The notes under the pieces were generated by a model. That model was not told the origin of the DNA, did not search any database, and saw only the letters and a list, made by a program, of their open reading frames with translations. Of a stretch of 64,000 nucleotides of DNA, positions 1 through 7,789 are shown piece after piece. The stretch spans positions 1 through 64,000 of the forward strand of contig PLZA01000020.1 of assembly GCA_003153505.1 (NCBI GenBank). The letters are read 5' to 3'. Positions within the stretch are counted from its first letter, which is position 1. The number at the start of each line of letters is the position of its first letter. The stretch is from Candidatus Dormiibacterota bacterium. Its GTDB lineage: Bacteria; Chloroflexota; Dormibacteria; Aeolococcales; Aeolococcaceae. A program made the translations under genes and the position numbers.

Positions 1-465
1 AGCGTCAGCAAGGTCGGCGAGGATCAGATCTTCTACCTGACGTCGCGCGGCATCCCCGAGCAGGACGCGACAGCCCTGATCGTCAACGGATTCTTCGAGC
101 CCTTCGTCAAGGAGCTGCCGATGGAGTACGCGGTCGAGCTCAACCGGCTGCTCGCGCGCTCCATGGAGGGAGCGATCGGGCGACGACCCCGCTGGCCGAT
201 TCGCCCGCAGCGGCGCTCGGGCAGGAGGTCGCGGCAGCGCGGGCTGAGGTATCGCCGGCCTGGCTCGCGGCACGCCGGCGCATTGCGTGGGACGCCTACG
301 AGGCGATCCCCATGCCCTCGTCGCAACGCGATGAGGACTGGCGGCGCACCGATATCTCGTCGCTCCACCCCGATCGTTTCACGCCGATCGAGGTGGCTGA
401 TCCGGCTGTCGTCGACGCCATGCGCGCCCAGCGCGACAGCGCTGACCCGAAGGCGGCGTTCGTGA
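1..465 (+). CDS. sufB: SufB, Fe-S cluster scaffold subunit (C-terminal part; normal stop missing)
   Basis: Frame 1 is open from the window edge and gives a typical SufB C-terminus (FYLTSRGIP, then a stretch ending [13 protein letters not shown] and MEGAIG). SufB forms the SufBCD scaffold that assembles Fe-S clusters in the cytoplasm. Family members stop right after MEG(S/A)(V/I)G. Here that point (codon 181-183) is CGA rather than TGA, so the frame runs on for about 95 residues of Arg/Pro-rich sequence to a stop at 463-465. That tail is the out-of-frame reading of sufD and has no homology-like features. The SufB-like part ends near 180. The 5' part lies outside the window; sufC is presumably upstream. 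Confidence 0.75.
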   Translation, partial: SVSKVGEDQIFYLTSRGIPEQDATALIVNGFFEPFVKELPMEYAVELNRLLARSMEGAIGRRPRWPIRPQRRSGRRSRQRGLRYRRPGSRHAGALRGTPTRRSPCPRRNAMRTGGAPISRRSTPIVSRRSRWLIRLSSTPCAPSATALTRRRRS

Positions 466-1523
466 TCGACTCGCCGACGCCGACCCCCGTCGAGGGCGCC
501 GACACGCTGCTCGCGCAGGGGATCATCCTCACCACCCTCGAAGAGGCCGCGATGGTGCACCCCGAGCTGGTGCAGCGCGCGTTGTCCTCGGTGCGTGTCG
601 ACGAGTCGAAGTTCACGGCCCTCTGGAACGCGTTGTGGCGCGGCGGCGTCTTCGTGTATGTCCCGCGCGGGGTCGAGGCCTTGGTCCCGGTGTGGGTCGC
701 GCACCCCGCCGGCGGTGAGGATCGTGCGACCTTTCCGTCCACGGTCGTCGTCCTCGACGAGGGCGCGGCGCTGACCGTCATCGACGCGTACGCATCGCCT
801 TCGGGCCCGGCGGCGCTGTTCAGCGACGCCATGGTGATCCTCTCGGCCGGGCGTGACGCGCGGCTCGACTACAACACCGTGCAGCAGTGGGGCGAGGGCG
901 TGTGGCACGTCGCCCTGCAGCGCGCCGTGCTCGACGCGAACGCGAAGCTCCGCTTCATGGGCGTCACGCTCGGTGCCCGCCTCCAGAAAGTGTGGTGGGA
1001 GGTGTTGCTCGACGGCATCGGCAGTGAGGCCGACATCCTGGGCATCTGCTTCGGCGACGGTACCCAGCATTTCGACCATCAGTCGCTGCAGGCACATGTC
1101 GGCGCCGAGACCCGCAGCAACCTGCTGCTCAAGGTTGCCGTCCGCGACCACGCTCGATCCGTCTACGGCGGCATGATCGACGTCGCGCCCACCGCAGTCC
1201 ACGCCGACGGGTATGTCGCAAACCGGAACCTCCTGCTCAGTCAGGGCGCCAAGGCGGATTCGATCCCGCGACTGGAGATCCGCGCCAACGACGTGAAGTG
1301 CGGACACGGCGCCACGGCCGGCCATATCGACTCCGACCAGCGCTTCTATCTCATGACGCGAGGCGTGCCCCCCGAAGAGGCGAGCTCGCTGATCGTGCGC
1401 GGCTTCATGGACGACGTCCTCGACCGCGTCCCCCATCGGGGCTTTGCGGAGCTCGCCGGAGCGCTGCTCGAGGCTGAGATCGCCGGCGGGTCCGTGGCCG
1501 GGGTCACGGCGGGCGCGCAGTGA
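183..1523 (+). CDS. sufD: SufD, Fe-S cluster assembly scaffold subunit (no canonical start at the expected place)
   Basis: Partner of SufB/SufC in Fe-S cluster assembly. The frame reads as SufD throughout: a [17 protein letters not shown] then [11 protein letters not shown]-terminal signature, the beta-helix core, and a C-terminal [21 protein letters not shown] stretch read in pieces. Homology-like sequence begins well before the first ATG at 312; the reading back to codon 183 (ACG ACC CCG) looks like the normal N-terminus of the family. No ATG, GTG or TTG exists in frame between 120 and 311. I place the start at ACG 183, where an ATG overlapping the sufB stop would be expected. If only ATG 312 is used, 43 residues are lost. 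The stop overlaps the next gene as GTGA. Confidence 0.85.
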   Translation, partial: TTPLADSPAAALGQEVAAARAEVSPAWLAARRRIAWDAYEAIPMPSSQRDEDWRRTDISSLHPDRFTPIEVADPAVVDAMRAQRDSADPKAAFVIDSPTPTPVEGADTLLAQGIILTTLEEAAMVHPELVQRALSSVRVDESKFTALWNALWRGGVFVYVPRGVEALVPVWVAHPAGGEDRATFPSTVVVLDEGAALTVIDAYASPSGPAALFSDAMVILSAGRDARLDYNTVQQWGEGVWHVALQRAVLDANAKLRFMGVTLGARLQKVWWEVLLDGIGSEADILGICFGDGTQHFDHQSLQAHVGAETRSNLLLKVAVRDHARSVYGGMIDVAPTAVHADGYVANRNLLLSQGAKADSIPRLEIRANDVKCGHGATAGHIDSDQRFYLMTRGVPPEEASSLIVRGFMDDVLDRVPHRGFAELAGALLEAEIAGGSVAGVTAGAQ

Positions 1524-1858
1524 GCGACTGGGTCGCCGTGGCCCGGACCAGCGACATCCCGCCCGGATGCGCCGCGCGAGTCGAGATCGATGAGACGCCG
1601 GTGGCGATCTTCAACGTCGGTGGAACGTTCTATGCGCTTGATGACACGTGCAGCCACGCGCAGGCCTCGCTGAGCGACGGCGACCTCGACCTGGACCGCT
1701 GCGTCATCGAATGTCCCCTGCACGGGTCGAGCTTCGATCTGCGCTCGGGAGACCCGCTGTCGCTCCCCGCGGTCGAGCCCGTCCGCGTCCATCGCATCGA
1801 GACCACGGACGACGGAGTGCTCCGGGTTGCGCTTGCCGACGAGGTCACCGCGCAATGA
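1520..1858 (+). CDS. Rieske-type [2Fe-2S] ferredoxin of the SUF operon
   Basis: A 112-residue protein consisting of one Rieske domain. The cluster ligands are visible as CSH (Cys44, His46) and CPLHG (Cys65, His68). Such small Rieske ferredoxins (often annotated as non-heme iron oxygenase ferredoxin subunit) are a common insertion between sufD and sufS in Actinobacteria and Chloroflexota, where they probably supply electrons or serve as a cluster acceptor. GTG start overlaps the sufD stop and its own stop overlaps the sufS ATG, so translation is coupled across the operon. Confidence 0.9.
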   Translation: MSDWVAVARTSDIPPGCAARVEIDETPVAIFNVGGTFYALDDTCSHAQASLSDGDLDLDRCVIECPLHGSSFDLRSGDPLSLPAVEPVRVHRIETTDDGVLRVALADEVTAQ

Positions 1859-3105
1859 GCACGCCGGTCGCCACCGACCCTGGGCTCGACGTCGCGCGCA
1901 TTCGCGCCGACTTTCCGATTCTCGAGCGGGAGATCGGGACCAATCCGCTCGTGTACCTGGACTCGGCCGCCACCTCGCAGAAGCCGCGCGCGGTGGTGGA
2001 CGCCGTCGACGCGTACTACGCGACCAGCAACGCCAACGTCCACCGCGGCGTCCACACCCTCGGCAACGAGGCGACCGACTCGTTCGAACGTGCCCGGCTT
2101 CGTGTCGCAGCGTTTCTCGACGCGCCGCCCGAGGGACTCGTCTTCGTGCGCAACACCACTGAGGCGATCAACCTGGTGGCATCGTCCTACGCGATGCAGC
2201 TGCTCGCGCCGGGCGACCGCATTGTGGTCACCGTCATGGAGCACCACAGCAACCTCGTTCCCTGGCAGCTGGCTGCGCAACGGCGGGGTCTGCAGCTGGC
2301 GGCGATCGACATCGACGAGGATGGCCGGCTCGACCTGAGCACGCTCGATGCGCTGCTCGCCGCGCCGACCCGGCTGCTGGCCATCGGGCATCAGTCCAAC
2401 GTCCTCGGCACGGTCAACGACATCCGCGCCATCACGGAACGCGCGCACGCGGCGGGCGCGCTCGTCTGCCTCGACGCCGCGCAATCGGTGCCGCACATGA
2501 GCGTGTCGGCACGCGATCTCGACTGCGACTTCATCGCTTTCAGCGGCCACAAGATGTGCGGCCCCATGGGGATCGGCGTCCTCTGGGCGCGGCCGGAGCT
2601 CCTCGAGTTGATGCCGCCGTTTCTCGGCGGCGGGAGCATGATCAGCCGGGTCACCCTCGAGCGCAGCACGTGGAACACGGTGCCCCACAAGTTCGAGGCG
2701 GGAACGCCGGACGTCGCCGGTGCCGTCGGGCTCGCCGCGGCCTGCGACTACATCGACGCCATCGGTCGCGACCGCATCCACGCCCACGAGATGTCCCTGA
2801 CCCGCCATCTCCTCGATGTTTTGGACGAGGTTGGCGATATCACGATCTTCGGTCCGCGCGATCTCGAAGCCCGCGGCGGCGTCGTGAGCTTCAACCTCGC
2901 CGACGTGCACGCCCATGATGTCGGCACCATCCTGGATCGACGCGGCATCGCCGTCCGTGCCGGGCACCACTGCGCCCAGCCGCTGATGGCCCGCTACGAC
3001 GTGCCTTCGATGGCGCGCGCGTCGGTGTACCTGTACACGACGCACGAGGAGATCGACGCCCTCGGCGAGGGGCTCGGTGAGGTGCGCCGGGTCTTTCGGG
3101 TCTAG
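1855..3105 (+). CDS. sufS: SufS cysteine desulfurase
   Basis: A 416-residue fold-type I PLP enzyme that removes sulfur from cysteine and passes it to SufU. The N-terminus shows the group II signature YLDSAATSQKP and NVHRGVHTLG. The PLP lysine is Lys233 in SGHKMCGP, and the catalytic Cys373 lies in RAGHHCAQP, the loop typical of SufS rather than IscS. ATG overlaps the preceding stop as ATGA. It runs 3' to 3' into the hydrolase on the other strand with a few shared bases. Confidence 0.95.
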   Translation: MSTPVATDPGLDVARIRADFPILEREIGTNPLVYLDSAATSQKPRAVVDAVDAYYATSNANVHRGVHTLGNEATDSFERARLRVAAFLDAPPEGLVFVRNTTEAINLVASSYAMQLLAPGDRIVVTVMEHHSNLVPWQLAAQRRGLQLAAIDIDEDGRLDLSTLDALLAAPTRLLAIGHQSNVLGTVNDIRAITERAHAAGALVCLDAAQSVPHMSVSARDLDCDFIAFSGHKMCGPMGIGVLWARPELLELMPPFLGGGSMISRVTLERSTWNTVPHKFEAGTPDVAGAVGLAAACDYIDAIGRDRIHAHEMSLTRHLLDVLDEVGDITIFGPRDLEARGGVVSFNLADVHAHDVGTILDRRGIAVRAGHHCAQPLMARYDVPSMARASVYLYTTHEEIDALGEGLGEVRRVFRV

Positions 3106-3635
3106 GCTCGGCTGAGCAGGAACGCAGCGATGCGCGCGGCGGCGTCCGCGCGAACCGGCAGCACTCCGTGACCGAGGCCTGGATAGACGACGAGTTCCGC
3201 GTCGCGAAGTGAGCCGAGCTCGCGGCGCAGCAGGTCCACCTTCGCGAAGGGGTCGCGGTCGCCCGACAGCAGGAGCACTGGACACTCGATGCTCGGCCAG
3301 TGCTCGGTGCGCAACTCGTCGGGATGCCCCGGTCGGTGCAGCGGATAGCTGAGAAGGACGAGCGCGCTCACGGGCTCCTCCGCGGCGAGCAGGCTGGCCA
3401 TGCGTCCGCCGTACGAGTGCCCGCCGACGGCCGCGCCCGACCACTCCTCCAGCGCGCTGCGGAAAACGCCCACAGCCCGCTGGTTGTTCGACTTCGGGAG
3501 ATCGAGTGCATGTGCCCGGACGCCGTGGAGCGCGAGCTCGGTGACCCAGGGACGCATCGACGCCGCGGTGCCGGATGCGCCGTGACCGAGCAACAGGGAC
3601 GGGCCGCCCTCCGCCGGCACCTTATGCCTGCTCAC
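3102..3635 (-). CDS. Alpha/beta hydrolase of the KANL3/Tex30-like type
   Basis: A 177-residue alpha/beta hydrolase fold. The nucleophile elbow is GHSYGG (Ser near residue 93), an oxyanion-type LGHGASG motif sits near residue 17, and a late GDRDPFA and GLGHG supply the acid and the catalytic His. This layout matches the small dienelactone-hydrolase-related family (KANL3/Tex30) with unknown substrate. It is downstream of and overlaps the MFS gene by 14 nt, so the two probably form one leftward operon that splits the SUF cluster. Substrate cannot be inferred. Confidence 0.75.
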   Translation of the reverse strand: MSRHKVPAEGGPSLLLGHGASGTAASMRPWVTELALHGVRAHALDLPKSNNQRAVGVFRSALEEWSGAAVGGHSYGGRMASLLAAEEPVSALVLLSYPLHRPGHPDELRTEHWPSIECPVLLLSGDRDPFAKVDLLRRELGSLRDAELVVYPGLGHGVLPVRADAAARIAAFLLSRA

Positions 3636-4857
3636 GTTCGAGGATCTGGAACGCCGTCGGCTGGGGCTGGTGCGAGGGCACGGGTGGACGTCCCGGAAGC
3701 CACGAGGCGCAGACCAGTGCGCCGGCCAGGAGGATTCCGCTGCCGCACCAGAACGGCAACCCGGCGTTCACCCCGTAGAGCGAACCCAGCACCGCCGCGC
3801 CGAAGGCCATCCCGCTGAACTGATACAGGCCGCCGATGCCCATGGCGCGGCCGCGCACCGCTTCAGGCGTGCTGTCGCCGATAACCGCGAACAGGCTTGG
3901 CTCGAGGATCACGGTCGCAACCGCTTCGATCGCGCCGACGGTCAGGATCACGGCGAGGATCTGGAGGAATGGGTATGTGGCGGCGCATGCGGCCACCACC
4001 ACCAAACCCGCGGTTACGAGCTTGCGCCGGTCCGCCCGGTCTGCCAGCCGGCCTCCGGATCGCGCGAGGAGCAGGATCGGGAGTGCGAACAGGCTCACGG
4101 AGAGGCCGATGATCAGCGGACCGTAGCCACGGGCCGCCAGGTACTGCGGCCAGACCACGTCGTACATCGACCAGATGGTGCCGACCGTGAAAAGTGCGGC
4201 GATCGGCACGATGATGCCTCGGATCCGCCACCAGCGGAAACGCTCCTTCCTCTCGATGGTGCCGGTCGCCTCGGCACGCGTCTCCGGGACCCGAAGCATC
4301 GACCCGAGACCGATGAACATCGACAACCCGGTGATCCCGAAGACCGCCGAATCGCGCCAGAGCGCCGCGGCGCCGCCGATCAGCGGGCCGACCAGGAGCC
4401 CCACCATCTCGTACGCCTGGAGCTGCGAGAACCGCTGCGCTCGTTGCTCCGGCGCGCTCAGGTCGGTGAGCGCGGCGCGCAGCGCCGGAACGTAGGCGCC
4501 GGCGCAGGCCCCCATGACGATCCGGATCGCGGTGAGGATCGGGAGGCTCCCGAGGTTGAAGAACAGGAACAGGGACAGGAAGGCGTAGACGAGGCGCGGG
4601 CCGATCAGGAACGGCTTACGCCCCCATCGATCGCAGAGGCGCCCGGCGGGCACCTGAATCAGGGTGTTGGCGACCAGGGGCCCGGCGATGAAGATCGCCA
4701 CCGCGATGGAGTTGCCGCCTCGATGAGCGACGTACAGGGGAGCGATCGGAAAGACGGCGGCGACCCCGGTGAACATGATCAACTGCCCGATCAGCAGCCA
4801 GAACGCGGGGTCGGCTCTCCGCTTGCCGGTGCGCGCGAGGACGTCGATGCGAGCCAT
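3622..4857 (-). CDS. MFS transporter (probable drug/metabolite exporter)
   Basis: 411 residues with about 12 hydrophobic segments and the loop 2-3 signature GRLCDRWGRKPFLIGP, repeated in diverged form in the second half (GRLADRADRRK), the hallmark of two-fold MFS symmetry. Resembles DHA1-type efflux proteins; the substrate is unknown. Divergently transcribed from sufU with only 50 bp between them, so both promoters lie in that gap. Confidence 0.85.
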   Translation of the reverse strand: MARIDVLARTGKRRADPAFWLLIGQLIMFTGVAAVFPIAPLYVAHRGGNSIAVAIFIAGPLVANTLIQVPAGRLCDRWGRKPFLIGPRLVYAFLSLFLFFNLGSLPILTAIRIVMGACAGAYVPALRAALTDLSAPEQRAQRFSQLQAYEMVGLLVGPLIGGAAALWRDSAVFGITGLSMFIGLGSMLRVPETRAEATGTIERKERFRWWRIRGIIVPIAALFTVGTIWSMYDVVWPQYLAARGYGPLIIGLSVSLFALPILLLARSGGRLADRADRRKLVTAGLVVVAACAATYPFLQILAVILTVGAIEAVATVILEPSLFAVIGDSTPEAVRGRAMGIGGLYQFSGMAFGAAVLGSLYGVNAGLPFWCGSGILLAGALVCASWLPGRPPVPSHQPQPTAFQILEREQA

Positions 4858-4894
4858 GTCCCCATTCTCAGGTTTTGGGCGCGAACCGTTGGAC

Positions 4895-4900
4895 TACGAT
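4895..4900 (+). promoter_or_regulatory. -10 element for sufU, leaderless arrangement
   Basis: TACGAT ends 6 nt before the sufU ATG, placing the expected transcription start on or next to the start codon. No Shine-Dalgarno sequence is present. Confidence 0.55.
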
Positions 4901-4906
4901 GGTGCT

Positions 4907-5389
4907 ATGGCACTCGGCTATACGCCGGTCGACGATGACCTCTATCGCGAGATCATCCTCGACCACTACCGCAACCCCCGCCACCATCAGGCCGTGGACC
5001 CCGCCGACCGTGTGATCGAGGCGAACAATCCGCTCTGCGGTGACGAGATCGATCTGAGCTACCGGCTCGACAACGGCACTGTCGCTGCGATCGGATTCAT
5101 GGGACGCGGCTGCTCGATCAGCCAGGCCTCTGCGAGCATGCTCTGCGAGGCCGTCACGGGGATGAGTGTCGAAGGTGCGACGTCCCTCGCCGAGCGATTC
5201 CGGGCGATGTTGACCGGTGACGGCGCGACGCCGCCGGACGGTGACGATATCGGTGACCTCGAGGCGCTCCGCGGCGTGCGCGCGTACCCGGTTCGTGTGA
5301 AGTGCGCCACCCTGGTGTGGAATGCGCTCCTGGAGGGTCTGGCCGCAACCCCGGCGAGCCCCGCGCCTGCAACGAGGATCGAGAAATGA
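4907..5389 (+). CDS. sufU: SufU, Zn-dependent sulfur acceptor for SufS
   Basis: A 160-residue NifU N-terminal-like protein. SufU accepts persulfide from SufS through a zinc-ligand swap. The three zinc-binding cysteines are visible as Cys44 (NPLCGD, followed by the conserved Asp), Cys69 (GRGCSIS) and Cys133 (VKCATL). The 18-21 residue insertion between the second and third Cys that separates SufU from IscU is present (TGDGATPPDGDDIGDLEAL). ATG 4907 chosen because MALGYTPVDDDLYREIILDHYRNP is the family N-terminus; the longer frame to 4769 overlaps the MFS gene. Confidence 0.93.
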   Translation: MALGYTPVDDDLYREIILDHYRNPRHHQAVDPADRVIEANNPLCGDEIDLSYRLDNGTVAAIGFMGRGCSISQASASMLCEAVTGMSVEGATSLAERFRAMLTGDGATPPDGDDIGDLEALRGVRAYPVRVKCATLVWNALLEGLAATPASPAPATRIEK

Positions 5390-5745
5390 GCACTGCTGAA
5401 CCCGCATCGCCCACCGGACCCGCCGTGCAAAAAGAGGCGAAGGCGTCGGATGAGTTGATCCGTGCCGCGCTGAGCGAGGTGTATGACCCTGAGATCGGCA
5501 TCGACATCGTGTCCCTCGGGCTGATCTACGCCACCAACATCGACGACGAGGGTCTGCTCAGCATCGACATGACGCTCACGACCCCGTACTGCCCGATGGG
5601 GCCGATCATCGAGACGCAGGCGCATGCGGTCTGCGCGCCGCTGCCCGGTGTCCGCGACGTGCACATCAACCTGGTGTGGACGCCGCCCTGGGATCCGCGC
5701 ACGATGGCCTCGGACGAGGCCCAGCTCGAACTCGGCATCTACTGA
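5386..5745 (+). CDS. sufT: SufT-like MIP18/DUF59 Fe-S assembly factor
   Basis: 119 residues with a DUF59 domain: VYDPEIGIDIVSLGLIY near the N-terminus and TTPYCPMGPII carrying the conserved Cys. Family members help mature Fe-S proteins and are regularly the last gene of actinobacterial-type SUF operons. ATG overlaps the sufU stop (ATGA), so it is translationally coupled. Confidence 0.9.
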   Translation: MSTAEPASPTGPAVQKEAKASDELIRAALSEVYDPEIGIDIVSLGLIYATNIDDEGLLSIDMTLTTPYCPMGPIIETQAHAVCAPLPGVRDVHINLVWTPPWDPRTMASDEAQLELGIY

Positions 5746-5787
5746 CCTCGACGCCGGGACGGCCGGCCGGTCTGGCATGGTTGCTCC

Positions 5788-6156
5788 ATGGAGCGCGTCT
5801 TCACCCACGCCGAGGCGACGGCGCTGCTGCCGGGGCTCACCGAGTTGCTGACGGCGCTGCGCGACGCGCACCGCGCATCGCTGGACCAGGCCGCAGACCT
5901 CGACGACCGCGCTGTGTCCTCGAACGGGTCTGCCGCCGCCGCGATGCTCGCTTCGGGGCCGTTCCACGAGGCCCAGCGCCTGACAGCCGAGATCGATCAG
6001 CTCGGGGTGATCCTGCGCGACCCGGACACAGGCTTGGTGGACTTCGCCGCGATGCGTGAGGCCGAGCCCGTCTACCTGTGCTGGCGGCTCGGGGAGCCGC
6101 GGATCGGCTTCTGGCACCCCCGCGACACGGGCTTCATGGGTCGTCTGCCGCTCTGA
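5788..6156 (+). CDS. DUF2203 family protein
   Basis: A 122-residue soluble protein. It begins with the helical FTHAEATALLPGL segment and ends with VYLCWRLGEPRIGFWHP followed by GFMGR, both diagnostic of DUF2203. Function of the family is unknown. It lies 42 nt after sufT on the same strand; the gap may carry its own promoter, and a link to Fe-S assembly is only positional. Confidence 0.8.
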   Translation: MERVFTHAEATALLPGLTELLTALRDAHRASLDQAADLDDRAVSSNGSAAAAMLASGPFHEAQRLTAEIDQLGVILRDPDTGLVDFAAMREAEPVYLCWRLGEPRIGFWHPRDTGFMGRLPL

Positions 6157-6212
6157 TCGGAGTTCAGACGCGCAGGGCGACCCGACCCGTCACGCCAAAC
6201 GCCCGAACCGGG

Positions 6213-6218
6213 ATACAC
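6213..6218 (+). promoter_or_regulatory. Possible -10 element for a short transcript
   Basis: TACACT on the plus strand with transcription expected to begin near 6225. No start codon follows at leaderless distance, unlike most other -10 elements in this window, so the product would be an RNA or a leader. Confidence 0.35.
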
Positions 6219-6314
6219 TTTGCGGGCGTCTCTCGGCCCGGACCCGCCCCGCCTCACATACGACGCATGCGGACGCGGTGCCGTGGCACTCAGGCAAAAG
6301 GAGGAACCTAGCCC

Positions 6315-6371
6315 ATGACAGATTCTTCGAGTACCACCTCCTTCCCGACCAGCGCAGTGGTGGAGAGCTGA
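6315..6371 (+). CDS. 18-codon ORF with a strong ribosome binding site
   Basis: ATG 6315 to TGA 6371 encodes MTDSSSTTSFPTSAVVES. An AAAGGAGG sequence ends 10 nt before the ATG, one of the best Shine-Dalgarno matches in a window where most genes have none. It is Ser/Thr rich with no recognisable family. It sits within the candidate RNA, so it could be a leader peptide or a small protein; the purine run is also part of the riboswitch-like motif, so the RBS reading could be fortuitous. Confidence 0.3.
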   Translation: MTDSSSTTSFPTSAVVES

Positions 6372-6448
6372 CCGCAGGGAGCCAGGTCACCACTCCGAGA
6401 GAGGCGCAAACCGTCGCACTCGGCGGTCTCTCCACGCATGTGCGCTAA

Positions 6449-6465
6449 CCGCGGCCCAGCCGCGG
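6449..6465 (+). terminator. GC-rich palindrome, possible terminator without U-tract
   Basis: CCGCGGC and GCCGCGG form a perfect 7-bp stem with a 3-nt loop. It lies just past the candidate RNA and before the stop codon of the leftward gene, so it could serve either strand. No T run follows. Confidence 0.35.
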
Positions 6466-6487
6466 CCTGAGCCATTCACCGGCTTGA

Positions 6488-7132
6488 TTAGGTGAAGCGC
6501 GCCGTCTCGACCTGTGCCGCACGGGTCGAGACGGCCGGCGACGGGACGATCTGATCGCTCTCGACCCATCCCTCGTCGGCGCCGGCGACGCGTACCTTCA
6601 CGAACTGACCGCTGCGCTCGGCCAGCGCCTCAACCTCAGTGGCGGTGAGGATCTCGCGACCGCGAGGGGCGTCGTGGCGGGGCTCCACGAAGAGCCGGTA
6701 CGGGGTGCCGGCCCATGACGCGACCAGGGTCACCGGACCAGGGGGGATGCGTCGGTCGCGGTACACGGTCCGCGAGTCGGCAGCCCCGGCAGTCAGCAGC
6801 CGGATCACCTGCAGAGCCCTCGTCGTCGGTCCGCGGTCGGCCTTGCCCAGCGCCTTGGAGATCAGCCCACCTCCGGAGCTCGCTTCGATCTCGACCCACG
6901 TGCCTTCCGTGACAGCCACGGCGCGGCAGCGCACCCAGCGGGTGCGAACTTTGGGTCGCCCCCATTGCCCGAACAGGCCGCGACGCCGGTGCTCGACGAT
7001 TCGAGCCTCGCTCTCGCCAACCACCTCGAAGCGGTAGGGAGTGGTGCCGATCATCTGCTCCATCACCGCAAAGACCTCGCGCGGAGGCGCGGCGGAGAGC
7101 AGGCGCCAGGTCTGGGCGGAGGGGGCCAGCAT
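6488..7132 (-). CDS. Hypothetical protein with a C-terminal SH3-like segment
   Basis: 214 residues. I chose the ATG at 7132 (MLAPSAQTWRLLS) because longer versions overlap the upstream gene and turn Arg-rich. The first two thirds resemble a small START/SRPBCC-like or DUF fold (EVFAVMEQMIGTTPYRFEV, then strand-rich sequence) without a clear match. The last part (EVEALAERSGQFVKVRVAGADEGWV) looks like a bacterial SH3b domain. No signal peptide or membrane segment. A TACAAT -10 lies 9 nt before the ATG. Function unknown. Confidence 0.6.
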   Translation of the reverse strand: MLAPSAQTWRLLSAAPPREVFAVMEQMIGTTPYRFEVVGESEARIVEHRRRGLFGQWGRPKVRTRWVRCRAVAVTEGTWVEIEASSGGGLISKALGKADRGPTTRALQVIRLLTAGAADSRTVYRDRRIPPGPVTLVASWAGTPYRLFVEPRHDAPRGREILTATEVEALAERSGQFVKVRVAGADEGWVESDQIVPSPAVSTRAAQVETARFT

Positions 7133-7158
7133 CGCCCTCGGATTGTAGCGGGGAGCGC

Positions 7159-7602
7159 TCAGGCCTCCGACGAGGCGCCGACGCCCTCCCGGGCGATCGC
7201 GTAGCGCTCGCACATGGTGTCGAAGCGTGCCGCCGTGTAGGCGTCGAGCAACGAGCGGTGACGCTGCACGAGCGGCACGAGGTACTCCCGGAGATATCTG
7301 CCCCGAGCCGACCACTGGAAGTAGGAACGGCCGCCGTGGTGGTAGGGACCGTACAGCGCACTGCCTGGGTAGGTCCGGCGCAGCCATTCGAAGGTCTCCT
7401 CGTGGCGCACGTGCATGCGGAGGGTCACCTGCGGCTGGCGGCCGTCGCCACCGAAATGGCCCTCGCCCACCAGGAGTCCGAGCAGAAAGCCGACCGAGAG
7501 ATCCCCACCATCCGGCGAAGGGGTCGGAAATGCCGCGACGGGGCTGTCCTGCGCGTCACCGGCCACGAGGACACGGTAACCGGGGTGTTGTTTCACCGTC
7601 AA
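7159..7602 (-). CDS. Free-standing single-motif LAGLIDADG-like protein
   Basis: 147 residues from TTG 7602 (an in-frame GTG two codons later is an alternative). FLLGLLVGEGHFGGDGRQPQ matches one LAGLIDADG helix with its acidic residue (Glu in GEGHF) followed by the first strand; VTLRMHVRHEETFEWLRRTYPGS and YFQWSARG continue the alpha-beta fold. LAGLIDADG enzymes need two motifs, by homodimerisation or duplication, so a single copy implies a homodimer or a domesticated DNA-binding protein. It is not within an intron or intein and lies divergent to parA, 187 bp away. Confidence 0.7.
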   Translation of the reverse strand: MTVKQHPGYRVLVAGDAQDSPVAAFPTPSPDGGDLSVGFLLGLLVGEGHFGGDGRQPQVTLRMHVRHEETFEWLRRTYPGSALYGPYHHGGRSYFQWSARGRYLREYLVPLVQRHRSLLDAYTAARFDTMCERYAIAREGVGASSEA

Positions 7603-7618
7603 GTTCTGTGCGAAACAA
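7588..7618. repeat. Inverted repeat resembling split parS half-sites
   Basis: TTGTTTC (7588-7594) and GAAACAA (7612-7618) are exact inverted arms 17 nt apart. The left arm continues as TTGTTTCAC, a perfect parS half-site, and the right as GTGCGAAACAA, the other half with one extra base. A true parS is a continuous 16-bp palindrome, so this is at best a divergent or operator-type site at the start of the LAGLIDADG-like gene. Confidence 0.4.
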
Positions 7619-7649
7619 CCGTTTGAAGGCTGACTTCGCCCTCATGGAG

Positions 7650-7658
7650 TTTTCCACA
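7650..7658 (+). promoter_or_regulatory. DnaA-box-like 9-mer
   Basis: TTTTCCACA, one mismatch from TTATCCACA, in the LAGLIDADG-parA intergenic region. A single isolated box; could be fortuitous or tie parAB expression to DnaA. Confidence 0.35.
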
Positions 7659-7771
7659 GCTGGACGGAGCCGCCTTGGCATCTCCAACTCGCCGCACGGC
7701 CGACGGCGGCTGCGTTGCCTGGGGAAACACGGGATAACTCGGCGTCCCGCTGATGGGCGCGGCGATGCGGC

Positions 7772-7777
7772 CATAAT
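7772..7777 (+). promoter_or_regulatory. -10 element for parAB
   Basis: CATAAT lies 12 nt before the parA GTG, predicting a leader of only about five bases and no Shine-Dalgarno sequence. Confidence 0.45.
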
Positions 7778-7789
7778 CAGCCGCTAACC

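Larger units (their letters stand above)
6225..6465 (+). ncRNA. Candidate structured RNA or leader of unknown type
   Basis: The 331-bp stretch between the DUF2203 gene and the next (leftward) gene holds no protein gene of normal size. On the plus strand it has a -10-like element, a 14-nt motif CTCAGGCAAAAGGA at 6289-6302 that is identical to the 3' core of glycine riboswitches, a GAGAGA/TCTCTC-closed hairpin (6397-6432) and a GC palindrome at 6449-6465. The other conserved glycine aptamer segment (CGAAGG-type) is not found upstream, and no sense-strand gene follows for over 1.3 kb. It may be a degenerate aptamer, a small RNA, or coincidence. Confidence 0.3.

Noticed and set aside
160-200. Programmed -1 frameshift fusing SufB to SufD
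   Set aside because: sufD is in the -1 frame, but there is no slippery heptamer of the X XXY YYZ type at the junction, and SufB-SufD fusions of this kind are not known.
2660-2680. parS-like ACGTGGAACA in sufS
   Set aside because: Only one half-site matches; the left arm does not. No full 16-bp parS was seen anywhere in the window by eye.
1630-3444. 604-codon minus-strand ORF
   Set aside because: Antisense of the Rieske and sufS genes, no protein-like motifs.
6225-6302. A complete glycine riboswitch
   Set aside because: Only the 3' core CTCAGGCAAAAGGA is present; the CGAAGG-type segment and second aptamer are missing and no glycine gene follows. Kept only as a candidate RNA.
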